A stretch of 64,000 nucleotides of DNA from Colwellia sp. BRX10-3 (lineage in GTDB: Bacteria > Pseudomonadota > Gammaproteobacteria > Enterobacterales > Alteromonadaceae), in assembly GCF_014077505.1 (NCBI RefSeq), contig NZ_JACGWA010000011.1:59534-123533 (forward strand), given 5' to 3'. Shown one piece after another: positions 1-10,200 of this stretch. A model generated the notes under the pieces. The model searched no databases, was not told the DNA's origin, and saw only the letters and a program-made list of their open reading frames with translations. Each line of letters opens with the position of its first letter. Position 1 is the first letter of the stretch. The translations under genes were made by a program, and so were the position numbers.

Positions 1-123
1 CTTAAAGATGTTGCCGACAAATATGCACAAGGACGCATTGTGTCAGTGCTTGAAGGTGGATATGCACTTAATGCTTTAGGAAGAAGTGCTGTCGCGCACA
101 TTAATGGATTAATCGGCTATTAG
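1..123 (+). CDS. C-terminal end of a histone deacetylase-like amidohydrolase (partial)
   Basis: The window opens inside this gene; only the last 40 codons and the TAG stop are visible. The tail contains the motif VLEGGYALNALGRS, which resembles the conserved glycine-rich C-terminal segment (EGGY.L..L) of the bacterial histone deacetylase / acetoin-utilisation AcuC-like zinc hydrolase family. The metal-binding residues lie outside the window, so the family call rests on this short stretch. Such enzymes deacylate lysines or small polyamine-like amides; the substrate cannot be deduced here. Confidence 0.6.
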   Translation, partial: LKDVADKYAQGRIVSVLEGGYALNALGRSAVAHINGLIGY

Positions 124-236
124 TTAAATTCACCAAGCTTTAATAAACAAATTAAAGGTTATATGGATATAACGCTGAGTTGATTAAAACTATACCTAAA
201 GCATATGCTTTAGGTATACAACATCTTAGCGAGTAA

Positions 237-686
237 CTACTTAATCATAATTTCTCTTAATCGATATTCGCCCGTTAAAGCTCTAACATTCGGATAAGTT
301 TTCGTTATTTCTCGAGAGTTTTCTTGATTGGCTTTACCCCAACTTTTCATAAAGGTATTGTATTTTTCCTGGTTCGGCTCTAGGTCACTACTTTTCTCAA
401 AAACCACCATTAATACCATATTAAAGTTACCACTTTGCGGTAATTCACTGCCGTATATTTTCCAATCTTTAATGTAACCTAACTGTTTTTGCAAGCGAAC
501 AGCTTTTACCCAGCTTTCTCGAAGTCCTTCTAAATAGACATCTTCCATATTGGGATCAATACGTACTGTTGTCATTGAAATTATTTCACTTCCAAGATCA
601 TAATCTTTATAGATCTCAAGCTCAGCTTGAGAAGAAAAGGCAAAGAGTATGCAACATAATCCAAAATATTTTACGATATGTTTCAT
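237..686 (-). CDS. Secreted protein of unknown function
   Basis: 149 residues with a clear N-terminal signal peptide (basic start, hydrophobic core FGLCCILFAF, cleavage probably after SSQA), so it should be exported to the periplasm. The mature part has no cysteine pairs and no motif I recognise. Its pattern of beta strands and amphipathic helices with a conserved-looking WGKANQ segment could fit a dimeric alpha/beta-barrel (ferredoxin-like) fold, but that is inference only. The gene stands alone, flanked by 100-190 bp gaps, and is convergent with the deacetylase-like gene. I do not recognise its function. Confidence 0.7.
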   Translation of the reverse strand: MKHIVKYFGLCCILFAFSSQAELEIYKDYDLGSEIISMTTVRIDPNMEDVYLEGLRESWVKAVRLQKQLGYIKDWKIYGSELPQSGNFNMVLMVVFEKSSDLEPNQEKYNTFMKSWGKANQENSREITKTYPNVRALTGEYRLREIMIK

Positions 687-877
687 TTTAAACTCTCCAT
701 TGTTTACCGAAAACTCGGCAACACAAGTATAGTTAGTGAGCGTTAAATAGCGAATGAAAGGTAAAGTAAGACGAGTAGGTGCAATGAAGATGGAAATTGA
801 AAGATATCGTTATGCTTTTATAAAAGTTAAATATAAAGCATAACGAAAGTGATTCTGTGCATAACTGAGACTAAAAG

Positions 878-1168
878 CTATTTTTCTTCAAATGTACGAA
901 TGGCTGGTTTAACCATAATTTCAAGATAAAATGAAGTCACTTCTTCAGCTAAAAGTGTGTCTATTTCTTGGCTAATCGTCGCAACATGAATAACATCAGC
1001 CGTTTGCTCAGATTTACCAATTTTACAATCGAAATCCCAATAATCTGCACCTTCAGGTAGCGTTTTATTACGCTCACGTTTTAAATATTTTTTAACTTCG
1101 TGTTTCGCTGACTCAACCATTCTAGCGACTTTGATTTTAGGGTGAGTTAACTCGAATGTTTTTTTCAT
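878..1168 (-). CDS. DUF6172 family small protein
   Basis: 96 residues beginning MKKTFELTHPKIK, with a lysine-rich helix (KHEVKKYLKRERNK) followed by a DYWDFDC motif. This matches my memory of the DUF6172 family of small cytosolic proteins common in proteobacteria, whose function is unknown. There is no signal peptide or membrane segment. A purine-rich stretch (CCAAGGAATTCC on the minus strand) precedes the ATG and can serve as ribosome binding site. It is a single gene with no operon partner. Confidence 0.75.
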   Translation of the reverse strand: MKKTFELTHPKIKVARMVESAKHEVKKYLKRERNKTLPEGADYWDFDCKIGKSEQTADVIHVATISQEIDTLLAEEVTSFYLEIMVKPAIRTFEEK

Positions 1169-1617
1169 GGAATTCCTTGGAGCAAATAAAAGTACGCTTT
1201 ATAGTAAATTTTTTTCATATAAAGCCAATGTCGCTATTTTACGTAAACATTTAGGTAATAGCCATACTTCATCTAATTGTTAGCTAAATAACCTCAAAGC
1301 TTATTAAGAGTTTATACCTTAGTTAATTCACACGACCTTCCTCAAAATATGACCATAGATAAGCGGATATACATAATTTGGGCTAGAGCTAATAAACTTT
1401 AAGCTGAATATCACTGCTATCACACCAACAAGCGGCTACTTAAATCATGCAAATTATTAGAGTAATGCATTAGTAGAGATACTCAAAAGACTTAGCCTCT
1501 GCCAAGGTGGGTAGTGCCATGTCCTAAATCGATTTATGTACTTAGCTTTATCGAGAACATAAAAAAGGCCGTTTGATAACGGCCTTTGAGTGGTTAATTA
1601 ATAACTACTGGCGTGAT
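1169..1617. other. Intergenic region, mostly featureless
   Basis: About 450 bp between the DUF6172 gene and the hibernation-factor gene. The only element I can support is the terminator at its right end. The rest has short stop-rich frames, no repeat and no RNA gene that I can recognise. Confidence 0.5.
1561..1587 (-). terminator. Rho-independent terminator of hpf
   Basis: On the minus strand the sequence AAAGGCCGTT-ATCA-AACGGCCTTT forms a 10-bp perfect stem with a 4-nt loop followed by a run of T. It lies about 30 nt past the hpf stop codon. Confidence 0.85.
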
Positions 1618-1953
1618 TTAAGGGCTTTCAAAAGCGTTTGACTGCTCTACTTCAAACTTCTTTTTTTGCTTAGCTGATAATACACCTTTGCGATGCGCTA
1701 AAGCAGCTTCAAGCTTACTCGCAGCACTTGCTATTGCGGCATATAATTCTTTATCGGTAGCGTTAACTGAAACAGTTGCGCCCTCATAAGTAGTAGATAC
1801 TTCTAACCTCTGTTGATGTGGCTCTACGGTAATAATAACTTCTAAAGTCATTAGGCTTGGGAAATGTTTAGCAATTTTGGCAAACTTATTTTCAACTGCT
1901 AGGTTTATACCTTCGGTAATTTCAACGTGATGTCCGGAAATGATTATTTTCAT
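1618..1953 (-). CDS. hpf: Ribosome hibernation promoting factor (HPF/RaiA family)
   Basis: 111 residues starting MKIIISGHHVEITEGI, the typical beta-alpha-beta-beta-beta-alpha start of short-form HPF. Residues 20-95 carry the usual helix (AVENKFAKIAKHFPSL) and the DKELYAAIASAASKLEAAL helix that contacts 16S rRNA. The family binds the 30S decoding centre in stationary phase and helps form inactive 100S ribosomes. The protein has a short basic tail, so it is the short type rather than the long dimerising type. It is monocistronic, with its own terminator, and lacks the rpoN/ptsN neighbours common in enterics. Confidence 0.92.
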   Translation of the reverse strand: MKIIISGHHVEITEGINLAVENKFAKIAKHFPSLMTLEVIITVEPHQQRLEVSTTYEGATVSVNATDKELYAAIASAASKLEAALAHRKGVLSAKQKKKFEVEQSNAFESP

Positions 1954-2087
1954 ATTGCTACCTTTTTTGTTGTCTTCAATTATATACTCAGGGCGATGAC
2001 AACAAAAAACAATAGCTAAAATGAACTAATTTGTAATTTTCACGCCAGATAATTGAAATTATTAATAAAAGTTAGATTAACATATAT

Positions 2088-3038
2088 CTACTTAACGACT
2101 GATTGACGGTTTTTTAATCGAGACATTAAGCTTACAATAGCCAATACTAGACCACCTGCAATAATTCCGGTAATTCCATCAAGCAAAATCGATAAAATAC
2201 TTTCTGAAAGTGTTCCAAGGTATTGGCCTACCCATTGTTCAATCTGATGAAATTGACGGTTAAGCCATGAAAAACTATGAACAATAATACCGCCGCCAAC
2301 GAGAAACATAGCGATAGTGCCAACTATAGTTAAAAGCTTCATTAAAAATGGAGCAAAAATTAACAAGCCTCGACCAATAGATCTTTGCAGCGCATTAAAA
2401 CGCCCAGATACTGATTTTCGTAGCAAATAGAGTCCTAAGTCATCTAACTTAACAATGCCGGCTACAAGCCCATAAACACCAACGGTAATCGCTATAGCCA
2501 ATGCTGAAACAACCATCACTTGCGTTTGAAACGGTACATCTTGAACTGAGCCTAATACAATTACTACAATTTCGGCAGAAAGGATAAAGTCAGTGCGAAT
2601 AGCACCTTTTATTTTTTCTTTTTCGAAGGCCGCAACATCGATATTTCCATCGCTAACCACTTCAACCAAGGCTTGATGTTCAGCTGTTAACTCTTTTTTA
2701 CTGTGAAAATATTTATGGAAAACTTTTTCAAACCCTTCAAAACAGAGAAACAAACCACCCAGAACTAATAAAATGGTGATCAGCGGCGGTAAAAATGCAC
2801 TGATGAGTAAACTAGAAGGTACTAAGATTAATTTATTGAGAAATGAGCCTTTGGCAACAGCCCAAACAACAGGTAACTCTCTATCCGCTTTAACACCCGA
2901 TACTTGTTCAGCATTAAGTGCTAAATCATCTCCGAGAACACCTGCCGTTTTTTTCACAGCTACTTTCGATAAAATGGCTACGTCATCTAGCACTGTTGCA
3001 ATATCATCTAATAAAGTTAATAGACTCGCACCTGCCAC
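2088..3038 (-). CDS. yedI: DUF808 inner-membrane protein (YedI family)
   Basis: 316 residues matching the YedI/DUF808 family: an N-terminal amphipathic part (ASLLTLLDDIATVLDDVA) with the family segment SKVAVKKTAGVLGDDLA, followed by about six hydrophobic membrane segments. The family is a polytopic inner-membrane protein with no established function. It lies 44 bp upstream of nothing in the same direction: the next minus-strand gene (yajD) starts on its other side and may be cotranscribed with it. Length and N-terminus agree with E. coli YedI, so the start is secure. Confidence 0.9.
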   Translation of the reverse strand: MAGASLLTLLDDIATVLDDVAILSKVAVKKTAGVLGDDLALNAEQVSGVKADRELPVVWAVAKGSFLNKLILVPSSLLISAFLPPLITILLVLGGLFLCFEGFEKVFHKYFHSKKELTAEHQALVEVVSDGNIDVAAFEKEKIKGAIRTDFILSAEIVVIVLGSVQDVPFQTQVMVVSALAIAITVGVYGLVAGIVKLDDLGLYLLRKSVSGRFNALQRSIGRGLLIFAPFLMKLLTIVGTIAMFLVGGGIIVHSFSWLNRQFHQIEQWVGQYLGTLSESILSILLDGITGIIAGGLVLAIVSLMSRLKNRQSVVK

Positions 3039-3082
3039 TTTAAATTCCTTTCATAAATATCGTTATACGATTAGTTAACCTG

Positions 3083-3427
3083 TTATTTTTTTAACAGTGA
3101 TTTTAAACCTGCAAATGGATTATAAGTTGCGGTATCTTGATTGGTATCTCCTGCTTTAACTTCCGTGTGATAATTTGCATGGTCAGTATATTTCGCATGT
3201 TCATTATCGTGGCAGTAAATACAAAGTAACTCCCAATTACTACCGTCATTAGGATTATTTGTATGGTCATGGTCGATATGATGAACGGTTAATTCCCTAA
3301 TATTGGAATATTCAAACGCTCGAGCACAACGACCACAAACCCATGGATATAGCTTTAATGCACGATCGCGGTAACCTTGCTCTTGGCGTTTATAATTAAG
3401 GCTGGAGCCTAACCTATCTGAGGACAT
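3083..3427 (-). CDS. yajD: HNH nuclease family protein YajD
   Basis: 114 residues from the internal ATG at 3427. From the YRDRALKLYPWVCGRC segment onward it follows E. coli YajD nearly residue by residue: a CGRC zinc knuckle, the HHIDHDHTNN core, and LCIYCHDNEHAKY, which together form the beta-beta-alpha metal site of an HNH endonuclease. An open frame extends 26 codons further upstream to 3505, but that part (MIVITVLQLCC...) does not resemble the family, so I place the start at MSSDRLG. The physiological role of YajD is not known. It ends 44 bp before the yedI start codon and may share its transcript. Confidence 0.9.
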   Translation of the reverse strand: MSSDRLGSSLNYKRQEQGYRDRALKLYPWVCGRCARAFEYSNIRELTVHHIDHDHTNNPNDGSNWELLCIYCHDNEHAKYTDHANYHTEVKAGDTNQDTATYNPFAGLKSLLKK

Positions 3428-3648
3428 AATATGAACTTTTTCAGTAACTAATGCTGTTATTGTATGAGTAAGGCAACACAACTGCAATACGGTAATTACA
3501 ATCATTCTAAATGGGCTGTATAACCCAAATATACTTAGCTAACGCCGCTTTAAATATCTACATTTAGTTATATAGTTCTGGTCAGCTCTATTTACTTATA
3601 AACAATAACTTGCCATGATATTTGACTAATTAAGCATAAGGCACTGAC

Positions 3649-4179
3649 ATGAAAACAGTCGAAGAACAATTATCAAATTACAAAAGTGTGCACTTTAATA
3701 AACTTAATATAAAAACCCACTTTGTAGGAGTACCACTCATTGTTTGGGCAATTACAGTATTGTTAAGCTTAAATACTTTCTCTATTGAACTTGCCAGTAA
3801 AACAATAAGTTATACACCAGCAATAATTTTTTTCACCCTAGCAATGCTTTACTATTTAAAATTACATTTAAAGCTAGCCTTGGGTATGCTGCTATATGTT
3901 GCTGTAAACATTTATCTTGCTAGCTTAGTGTCGAGTATGGAAAACGCTTTATGGTTAGCTATAGCCGTGTTTTTCGTCGGTTGGATTATTCAATTTATTG
4001 GCCATATCTATGAAAAAGCTAAACCAGCTTTCTTGGATGATATTATGGGTTTAGCTATTGGCCCTTTATTTTTAATGGCTGAATTTTACTTTGCACTAGG
4101 ATTAGAGAAAAAGCTTGAAAAAGACATAACCCCTATGGCAATAGAAAAACGCCGTTTAATCGAGCGTGCAAATAAATAA
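3649..4179 (+). CDS. Mpo1-like membrane protein (DUF962)
   Basis: 176 residues with the DUF962/Mpo1 signature: N-terminal YKSVHFNKLNIKTHFVGVP, four hydrophobic segments, then QFIGHIYEKAKPAFLDD and a C-terminal GPLFLMAEF. The conserved histidines in H-x-N, THFVG and GHIYE are those that, in yeast Mpo1, bind Fe2+ for alpha-oxidation of 2-hydroxy fatty acids. A bacterial role in hydroxy-fatty-acid or membrane-lipid turnover is likely but inferred. A short GGCACTGAC leader precedes the ATG; no strong Shine-Dalgarno is seen. It is a single gene, divergent from yajD. Confidence 0.85.
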   Translation: MKTVEEQLSNYKSVHFNKLNIKTHFVGVPLIVWAITVLLSLNTFSIELASKTISYTPAIIFFTLAMLYYLKLHLKLALGMLLYVAVNIYLASLVSSMENALWLAIAVFFVGWIIQFIGHIYEKAKPAFLDDIMGLAIGPLFLMAEFYFALGLEKKLEKDITPMAIEKRRLIERANK

Positions 4180-4221
4180 TAGCGTTTTTTGTAAAACCAG
4201 TACAAATTATTGCACTCGAAA

Positions 4222-4559
4222 AAAGTTAGAAAAAGTTATGTTTTAGCCCAATTTGGGGGGGGATTTATAATATTCCGAATTAAAACCAATAATTTAGCTG
4301 TAATTAGTCTTGCGAATGTTATTCGTAAAAAATAGCAGAAATGATTATTGTCCATGATGGACGTTCACTTTCAATAACGGCAAGCTTGGGTGTGGCTTAT
4401 TTTAATGAGCAAATGAATGAATTAGAAGATTTAATCAAACATGCTGATATTGCTTAGTATAAAGTCAAAAACAGTGGCCGTAATATTGTCTGTGAGATGC
4501 AAGAAATTCATGCTGTTAAAGAAAAACAAGAAGGAAGCAATATACAATCAATACGTTAA
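4222..4559 (+). pseudogene. Decayed C-terminal part of a GGDEF (diguanylate cyclase) gene
   Basis: Translating across frame changes recovers the second half of a GGDEF domain: YVLAQFGGGFIIF (normally RYGGDEF), then LANVIRKK, then after a one-base shift in an A run at 4327-4332 IAEMIIVHDGRSLSITASLGVA, then LEDLIKHADIA, an in-frame TAG at 4455-4457, and YKVKNSGRNIV, ending with TAA at 4557. The active-site GGDEF is reduced to GGGF within a run of eight to nine G. No start or N-terminal sensor part is visible upstream, so it is a truncated remnant with at least three disabling lesions. It cannot make c-di-GMP. Confidence 0.85.
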
Positions 4560-4679
4560 TTCGTTAATAAATTAACTTATTGTTTTTTTTAACTAAATAT
4601 AAGCTCTCATTAAAACCCTTATATACAATTTGAGTTTATACCTTTAAAGCTAACAACTTATCAAACAATCAGCATTTAG

Positions 4680-6119
4680 TTATTTATGCCAAATACCTGG
4701 CTCAACTTTACCTTGAAACTCAATATCTGTTTCTTTAAATTCCATATCAGAATTGCTGACGTTTTTGAGCCTACGTTTGGCATTATAATCTTTAGTTAAT
4801 GCCACAATAGTCGGCGTAAGTTGAACAATTGCGATAACGTTCACTAAAGTCATTAGCCCTAAAGCTACATCGGCCATACTCCATACTTGTTTTAAACTAG
4901 CACTTGAGCCCCAAAATACCATTGCCAAATACATAGACGTGTAGATAGTTCGACCGACTTTATTGTCGAGCTTAAAAAAGTGTAAGTTACTTTCTGCATA
5001 AGCATAATTTGCTACTACCGACGTAAAAGCAAATAAACTAATCGCCGCAGAAACAAAGTAAACCCCGTTTTCACCTAAATGATGAGTAATGGCACTTTGC
5101 GTTAAACGAATGCCTTCCATTTCACCACTAATATTTATATCAGCCAGTAAAATAATAAACGCAGTGCAAGTACACAACACCATAGTGTCTAAAAATACGC
5201 CTAACATCTGCACATAGCCCTGTGTAACAGGATGATTAGGCACAGGTCTCGCACTCGCTGCAGCATGTGGCACACTACCCGCACCCGCTTCGTTTGAATA
5301 TAAGCCGCGTTGAATACCATTTTTAATTGCAGCACCCAACATACCAGCGCCAGCTTCTTGTAAGCCAAATGCTGAAGTAATAATATCGTATAACATCGCT
5401 GGCACAGCGCTAATGTTCATTAAGGTAATGCTTACCGCCACCAAAATAAAAGCAATGCCCATAAAGGGCACAATCAGCTCGGCAAATCGGGCAATACGCT
5501 TTAACCCACCAAGTACAATCGCGCCAGCAAGTATGGTGATCACCAGTCCAGAATATAGACTAGGAATATCAAACGCATGATTTAAAGAATCAGCAATGGT
5601 ATTGGCTTGCATAGCACTAAAACTAAAGCCATAACCTAAGAATAAACACAATGAAAATAATATGGCTAACCAACGTTGGTTTAGGCCTTTTTGAATATAA
5701 TAAGCTGGCCCACCACGATATTCTTTGTGGTCGTCGCTAACTTTATAGAGTTGCCCTAAAACACTTTCAGCAAAGCCAGTAGCCATACCTAGCAACGCAA
5801 TAACCCACATCCAAAATATCGCGCCACTGCCACCGAGTGAAATGGCAACAGCAACCCCAGCTAAATTACCGGTACCTACCCGCGCAGACAAGCCAATAAA
5901 AAGTGCCTGTAGCGAACTAATACCTGAACTGTCAGTAGAACTTTCATCGTTCTTGCTACTATTTTTTATCACAGAAAACATGTGACGAAAGTTGAGAATT
6001 TGAACAAACTTTAGTTTATAAGAAAACCAAAAACCCGCAAATAACAATACATAAATGAGAACCTGTCCTTCACCCCATAAAACATTGTTAATGCTCGAAA
6101 CAATTTGTTCGAAATTCAT
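4680..6119 (-). CDS. Sodium:alanine symporter (AGCS family)
   Basis: 479 residues with 10-11 hydrophobic helices and the AGCS family hallmarks: ARVGTGNLAGVAVAISLGG near residue 80, FWMWVIALLGMATGFAES, YRGGPAYYIQKGL, and IQRGLYSNEAGAGSVPHAAA near residue 270. These enclose the substrate and Na+ sites in the family. It should import alanine or glycine with Na+ across the inner membrane, which fits a marine host. It follows the cation-efflux gene by 137 bp in the same direction but has no functional link to it. Exact substrate is inferred from the family. Confidence 0.93.
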   Translation of the reverse strand: MNFEQIVSSINNVLWGEGQVLIYVLLFAGFWFSYKLKFVQILNFRHMFSVIKNSSKNDESSTDSSGISSLQALFIGLSARVGTGNLAGVAVAISLGGSGAIFWMWVIALLGMATGFAESVLGQLYKVSDDHKEYRGGPAYYIQKGLNQRWLAILFSLCLFLGYGFSFSAMQANTIADSLNHAFDIPSLYSGLVITILAGAIVLGGLKRIARFAELIVPFMGIAFILVAVSITLMNISAVPAMLYDIITSAFGLQEAGAGMLGAAIKNGIQRGLYSNEAGAGSVPHAAASARPVPNHPVTQGYVQMLGVFLDTMVLCTCTAFIILLADINISGEMEGIRLTQSAITHHLGENGVYFVSAAISLFAFTSVVANYAYAESNLHFFKLDNKVGRTIYTSMYLAMVFWGSSASLKQVWSMADVALGLMTLVNVIAIVQLTPTIVALTKDYNAKRRLKNVSNSDMEFKETDIEFQGKVEPGIWHK

Positions 6120-6256
6120 TATTACAGATCCTCATTACCCATGATGTTACATGCGGTTATAATAAAGCAATCAATTGATTTATTGATAATAATTTAAGCA
6201 ATAATTCTACCTTAGCAAATTTTAAAGTTAATTATTAGCGCGATCAAAAATTAACG

Positions 6257-7195
6257 TTAATAACAACTAGATTCTATCGCCTTACCTGATTGGTTAACTT
6301 CAATGGTTGAATGTTTAATGCCATACTTACTTGCTAACATAGTTTTAATCTCAGCTAAATCTATGGAAACGTTGTTTGTTACAGACTCTACCTTACATTC
6401 TAAAAACAATTTATGTTCATCGAGTTGCCAAACATGAATATCTATAGCGGCACTCACACCTTTAATTAATTCAATATCCGCCTTAAGCTCACTGATTTCA
6501 CATGCTTCTGGCACTGCTTGCATCAATATTTTAATACTTTCAAGCGCTAGTAATCCACCGTGATAAAGCACATAGATTGAAATTAATATCGTCGCAATTA
6601 CATCTACAACATACCACTGATAAAATATAATCAAAACGCCTGCAATAATCACTGCGACAGACGCCAAAGCATCAGAAACATTATGAATAAACGCAGCGCG
6701 CAAGTTCATGCTACTTTTTGCACCTGACATATAGGTTAATATTGCAGTGGCGATATCAATAACCAAAGCAATTGTGGCGATATAAATCACTATCCAGCCA
6801 TCGATTTCAGTTGGATTAAAATATTTACTGATCGCTTCATAAATAAGATAAAAACCAACAATAATAAGCGTAATGCTATTGATCAGCGTGCCTATGATTT
6901 CGGCTCTTTGATAACCAAATGTCATCTTTTCATCCGCTTGCTTAGCCGAAATTTTACGAGCGAAAATAGCAATTAAAATCGCGCCGGCATCACTTAAGTT
7001 ATGCAAGGCGTCGGCGATCAAAGATAAACTACCCGATAGCACACCACCAATAATTTGAACAACGGTGAGTAAAATATTAATCAATACGGCAACAGTCAAT
7101 TTCCCGTTTCCTGAGTGACCATGAGAGTGACTATGAGAATGGTTATGTGAGTGGTTATTTAAGTGATTACGAGATGTAGAATGATTACCAGACAT
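6257..7195 (-). CDS. Cation diffusion facilitator (Zn/Co/Cd exporter, ZitB/CzcD type)
   Basis: 312 residues. The first 30 are strikingly histidine-rich (NHSHNHSHSHSHGHSG), a cytosolic metal-gathering tail. Six membrane helices follow, with the two metal-site motifs HNLSDAGA in helix II and HNVSDALA in helix V. A C-terminal ferredoxin-like cytosolic domain starts near residue 215. The His-Asp/His-Asp pattern is typical of Zn2+/H+ exchangers. The gene lies 97 bp downstream of the RND pump and is probably cotranscribed, so inner-membrane export can feed periplasmic metal to the tripartite pump. Confidence 0.93.
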   Translation of the reverse strand: MSGNHSTSRNHLNNHSHNHSHSHSHGHSGNGKLTVAVLINILLTVVQIIGGVLSGSLSLIADALHNLSDAGAILIAIFARKISAKQADEKMTFGYQRAEIIGTLINSITLIIVGFYLIYEAISKYFNPTEIDGWIVIYIATIALVIDIATAILTYMSGAKSSMNLRAAFIHNVSDALASVAVIIAGVLIIFYQWYVVDVIATILISIYVLYHGGLLALESIKILMQAVPEACEISELKADIELIKGVSAAIDIHVWQLDEHKLFLECKVESVTNNVSIDLAEIKTMLASKYGIKHSTIEVNQSGKAIESSCY

Positions 7196-7292
7196 ATTTA
7201 CCTCTTGGTAGTACTAATAATAAAAACAGCATGAATAAGTCGACCTTGACCTTATTCATGCACTATAAAAACGCTAGCTTTCATTCGCTAAA

Positions 7293-10200
7293 TTAACGTT
7301 TCAATTCCACTATTTTAGCCTTCGAAAACCAACTAAAAAGCACCGGTAATACAAATAATGTTAGCAAAGTTGCCGTTACTAGCCCACCAACAATAACGCT
7401 CGCTAAAGGCCTTTGTATTTCGGCTCCTACACCATTAGACATTAACATAGGAATTAAACCTAACGCAGAAGTTATCGCCGTCATCAGTACGGGTCGTAAA
7501 CGTGAAGTTGCGCCTTCAAATACAGCTTTTGAAACCACTGAGCCACCTTGAATTCTTTGGTTGATACTTTCCACCATCACCACACCATTTAATACCGCCA
7601 CACCAAACAATGTAATAAAACCTACAGAGCTTGGTACTGATAAATATTGCCCTGAAAGGTATAATGAAAACACACCACCTATAATAGCTAATGGCACATT
7701 CACCAAAATTAGCATGGCTTGCCCTATTGAGCCAAAAGCAAAATATAGCAATAATGCAATTAAACCTAATGACACAGGTAAAACTATAGCGAGTCTAGCC
7801 TGCGCGCGCTGCTGATTTTCAAATTGACCACCAATAGCGACTGAATAGCCTGCAGGTAAATCAACATTGGCGGCAATAACCGCACGAATATCAGCTACAA
7901 CACTGCCCATGTCTCGGTCTTGCACATTGGCTTGAATAACCACTCGGCGTTGCACATCATCTCTACGCACTTGTGGTGGCCCAGATTCAAGCGAAATATC
8001 GGCAATGTCGCCTAAACGCACCCAAGCACCCGTAGGCGATTGCAGACGAATCTCCGCAATGGCATCACGGCTATTGCGACTCTTCTCCTGTAAGCGCACA
8101 TAAATATCATAACGTTCGTTGCCATTAATAACTTGGCCAGCAGTAATACCGCCGATACCATTTTGTACCAATGACATTACGTCGCCAACAGAAAAGCCAA
8201 AACGAGACAATTGTTCTCTATCTGGCTTAATCACTAATTGCGCTTCACCAACAATTTGTTCCATGGCAACATCGCGAGCACCCTCTACCGATTTAATTGC
8301 GCTTTCAATCTCTTGCCCTTTTAATGCGAGAATAGTTAAATCAGGTCCAAAAAGTTTAATCGCTAATTGCGCTTTTACCCCCGACAATAATTCATCTACA
8401 CGGGTAGCAATAGGTTGTGAGAAATTAAGCAACAAGCCTGGGAATTGCTCTAACTCTATTGCCATTAAGCGCTGAAGTTCGTAACGGTCGCTCGCACTAG
8501 TCCACTCACTAACCGGTTTCAAACCAATATAAATCTCGATGTTGTTTACAGGTTCAGGATCACCGCCAATTTCAGCTCTTCCCATACGGCTAAGGGCATA
8601 GTCAACCTCAGGAAAAGCCATTAACTTTTCTTCTAATATGGGAGCTACTTGCAATGCAGTAGCTAAGCTTGAAGACGGGGCCAATGTAGCGCGCAGGTTA
8701 ATCGTCCCCTCTTCTAATTCGGGCACAAACTCTGTGCCTATTTGCGGCACTATAGCCATGGCACTAAACAGCAATATCAATGAGATACCAATAACCACTT
8801 TGGTCTGATGCATCGCGATAGCTAAACTTTTGCGATACCAGCGTTCAAGTGGGCGTAAAATAATACTTTCACGCTCTTTAACACCTTTTTTAAACATATA
8901 TGTCGCCATAGCAGGCACAACAATCAAAGCGACAAAAATAGCCGAAATTACCGCTAAAATAATACTTATCGCCATAGGTTGAAACAATTTAGCTTCAACA
9001 CCCTCAAAGCTAAATAGCGGCATAAATACCACTAAAATAATTGACGCCGCAAAAAATATTGGCCGAGCAACCTCTTTACCTGCTTGCTTTAATCTTAATG
9101 GTATTCCGCTACCGTCATCGTGCACCACATCATGCGGGTCAGGGTCAGCAGCTTTACGCTCACTCAGCGCGCTATTATTCGATTCTTTATCACTTACTTT
9201 TGGAGCAGTAATTAAGCCCGCACTTTCATTGCGAGCAATCGCGCTACTTAAATGTGCTTCATCAGGTCGATTAAGATGCCTAAACATGTTTTCAACCATC
9301 ACTACTGAGCCATCAACCAACATGCCAATAGCCACGGCTATTCCACCAAGAGACATTAGATTTGCCGATAAACCCAAGTACGACATGATCATTAGCGTTA
9401 TCGCTATTGAAATAGGAATGGATATTAATACTAGAAAGGTTGCACGCAAGTTCATTAAAAACAAAGCTAGTACAATGGCGATAAAAATAAACGCAAGAAT
9501 AAGTGACTCAACGACAGTATTAACCGCTTTCACTATTAAGTCAGACTGATCGTAAAAAGCTTCAAAACGCACACCTTTTGGCAGTGCTTGTTCAATTAAA
9601 GGTAAGCGCGCATTAATACCATCAATGGTCGACTTTGTATTTGCGCCCATACGCTTAAGTACGATGCCAGAAACCACTTCACCAAGGCTTTCAATATCAC
9701 CATTTTTGCTACGTCTAGTCATAGTGGCCGCACCTTGGCGAATTTCACTGCCAAGTTCAACGGTGGCGACATCCGCAACCGTAATTACCGTACCATCAAC
9801 CGTTTTAACCGGAACTTGTTGAATATCAGTCAAGCCCGCTGCCCCCCCACTAAACCAACCAGTTCCGCGCACTACTAATTGCTCTTGCCCCCGATTCATG
9901 TACCAACCACCGACATTGCTATTGTTATTTTCTAGCGCGCTAACAATATCGCTTTGGCTAAGCTCATAAGAGAGTAATTTACTGGGTTCAATATTCACTT
10001 GGTATTGACGAACATTACCGCCGAACGATAATACGTCGGTCACGCCATCGACCGGCATCAGCAATAACTTAACAATCCAATCGTTAAGGCTTCGTAACGC
10101 CATCGCGTCATATCCGGCATCTTCATCAGCAATCAGTAAGTATTGAAATACTTGTCCTAATCCTGAGGTATTTGGCCCCATTTCCGGAGTACCCACACCT

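Noticed and set aside
2773..3078. 101-codon plus-strand frame opposite yedI
   Set aside because: It lies wholly antisense to a well-conserved gene and has no family similarity; a shadow frame.
3428..3505. N-terminal extension of yajD
   Set aside because: The extra 26 residues (hydrophobic, Cys-rich) do not fit the YajD family; the family start lies at 3427.
6120..6256. Glycine/alanine riboswitch before the AGCS symporter
   Set aside because: The 137-bp gap is AT-rich and shows none of the conserved riboswitch cores.
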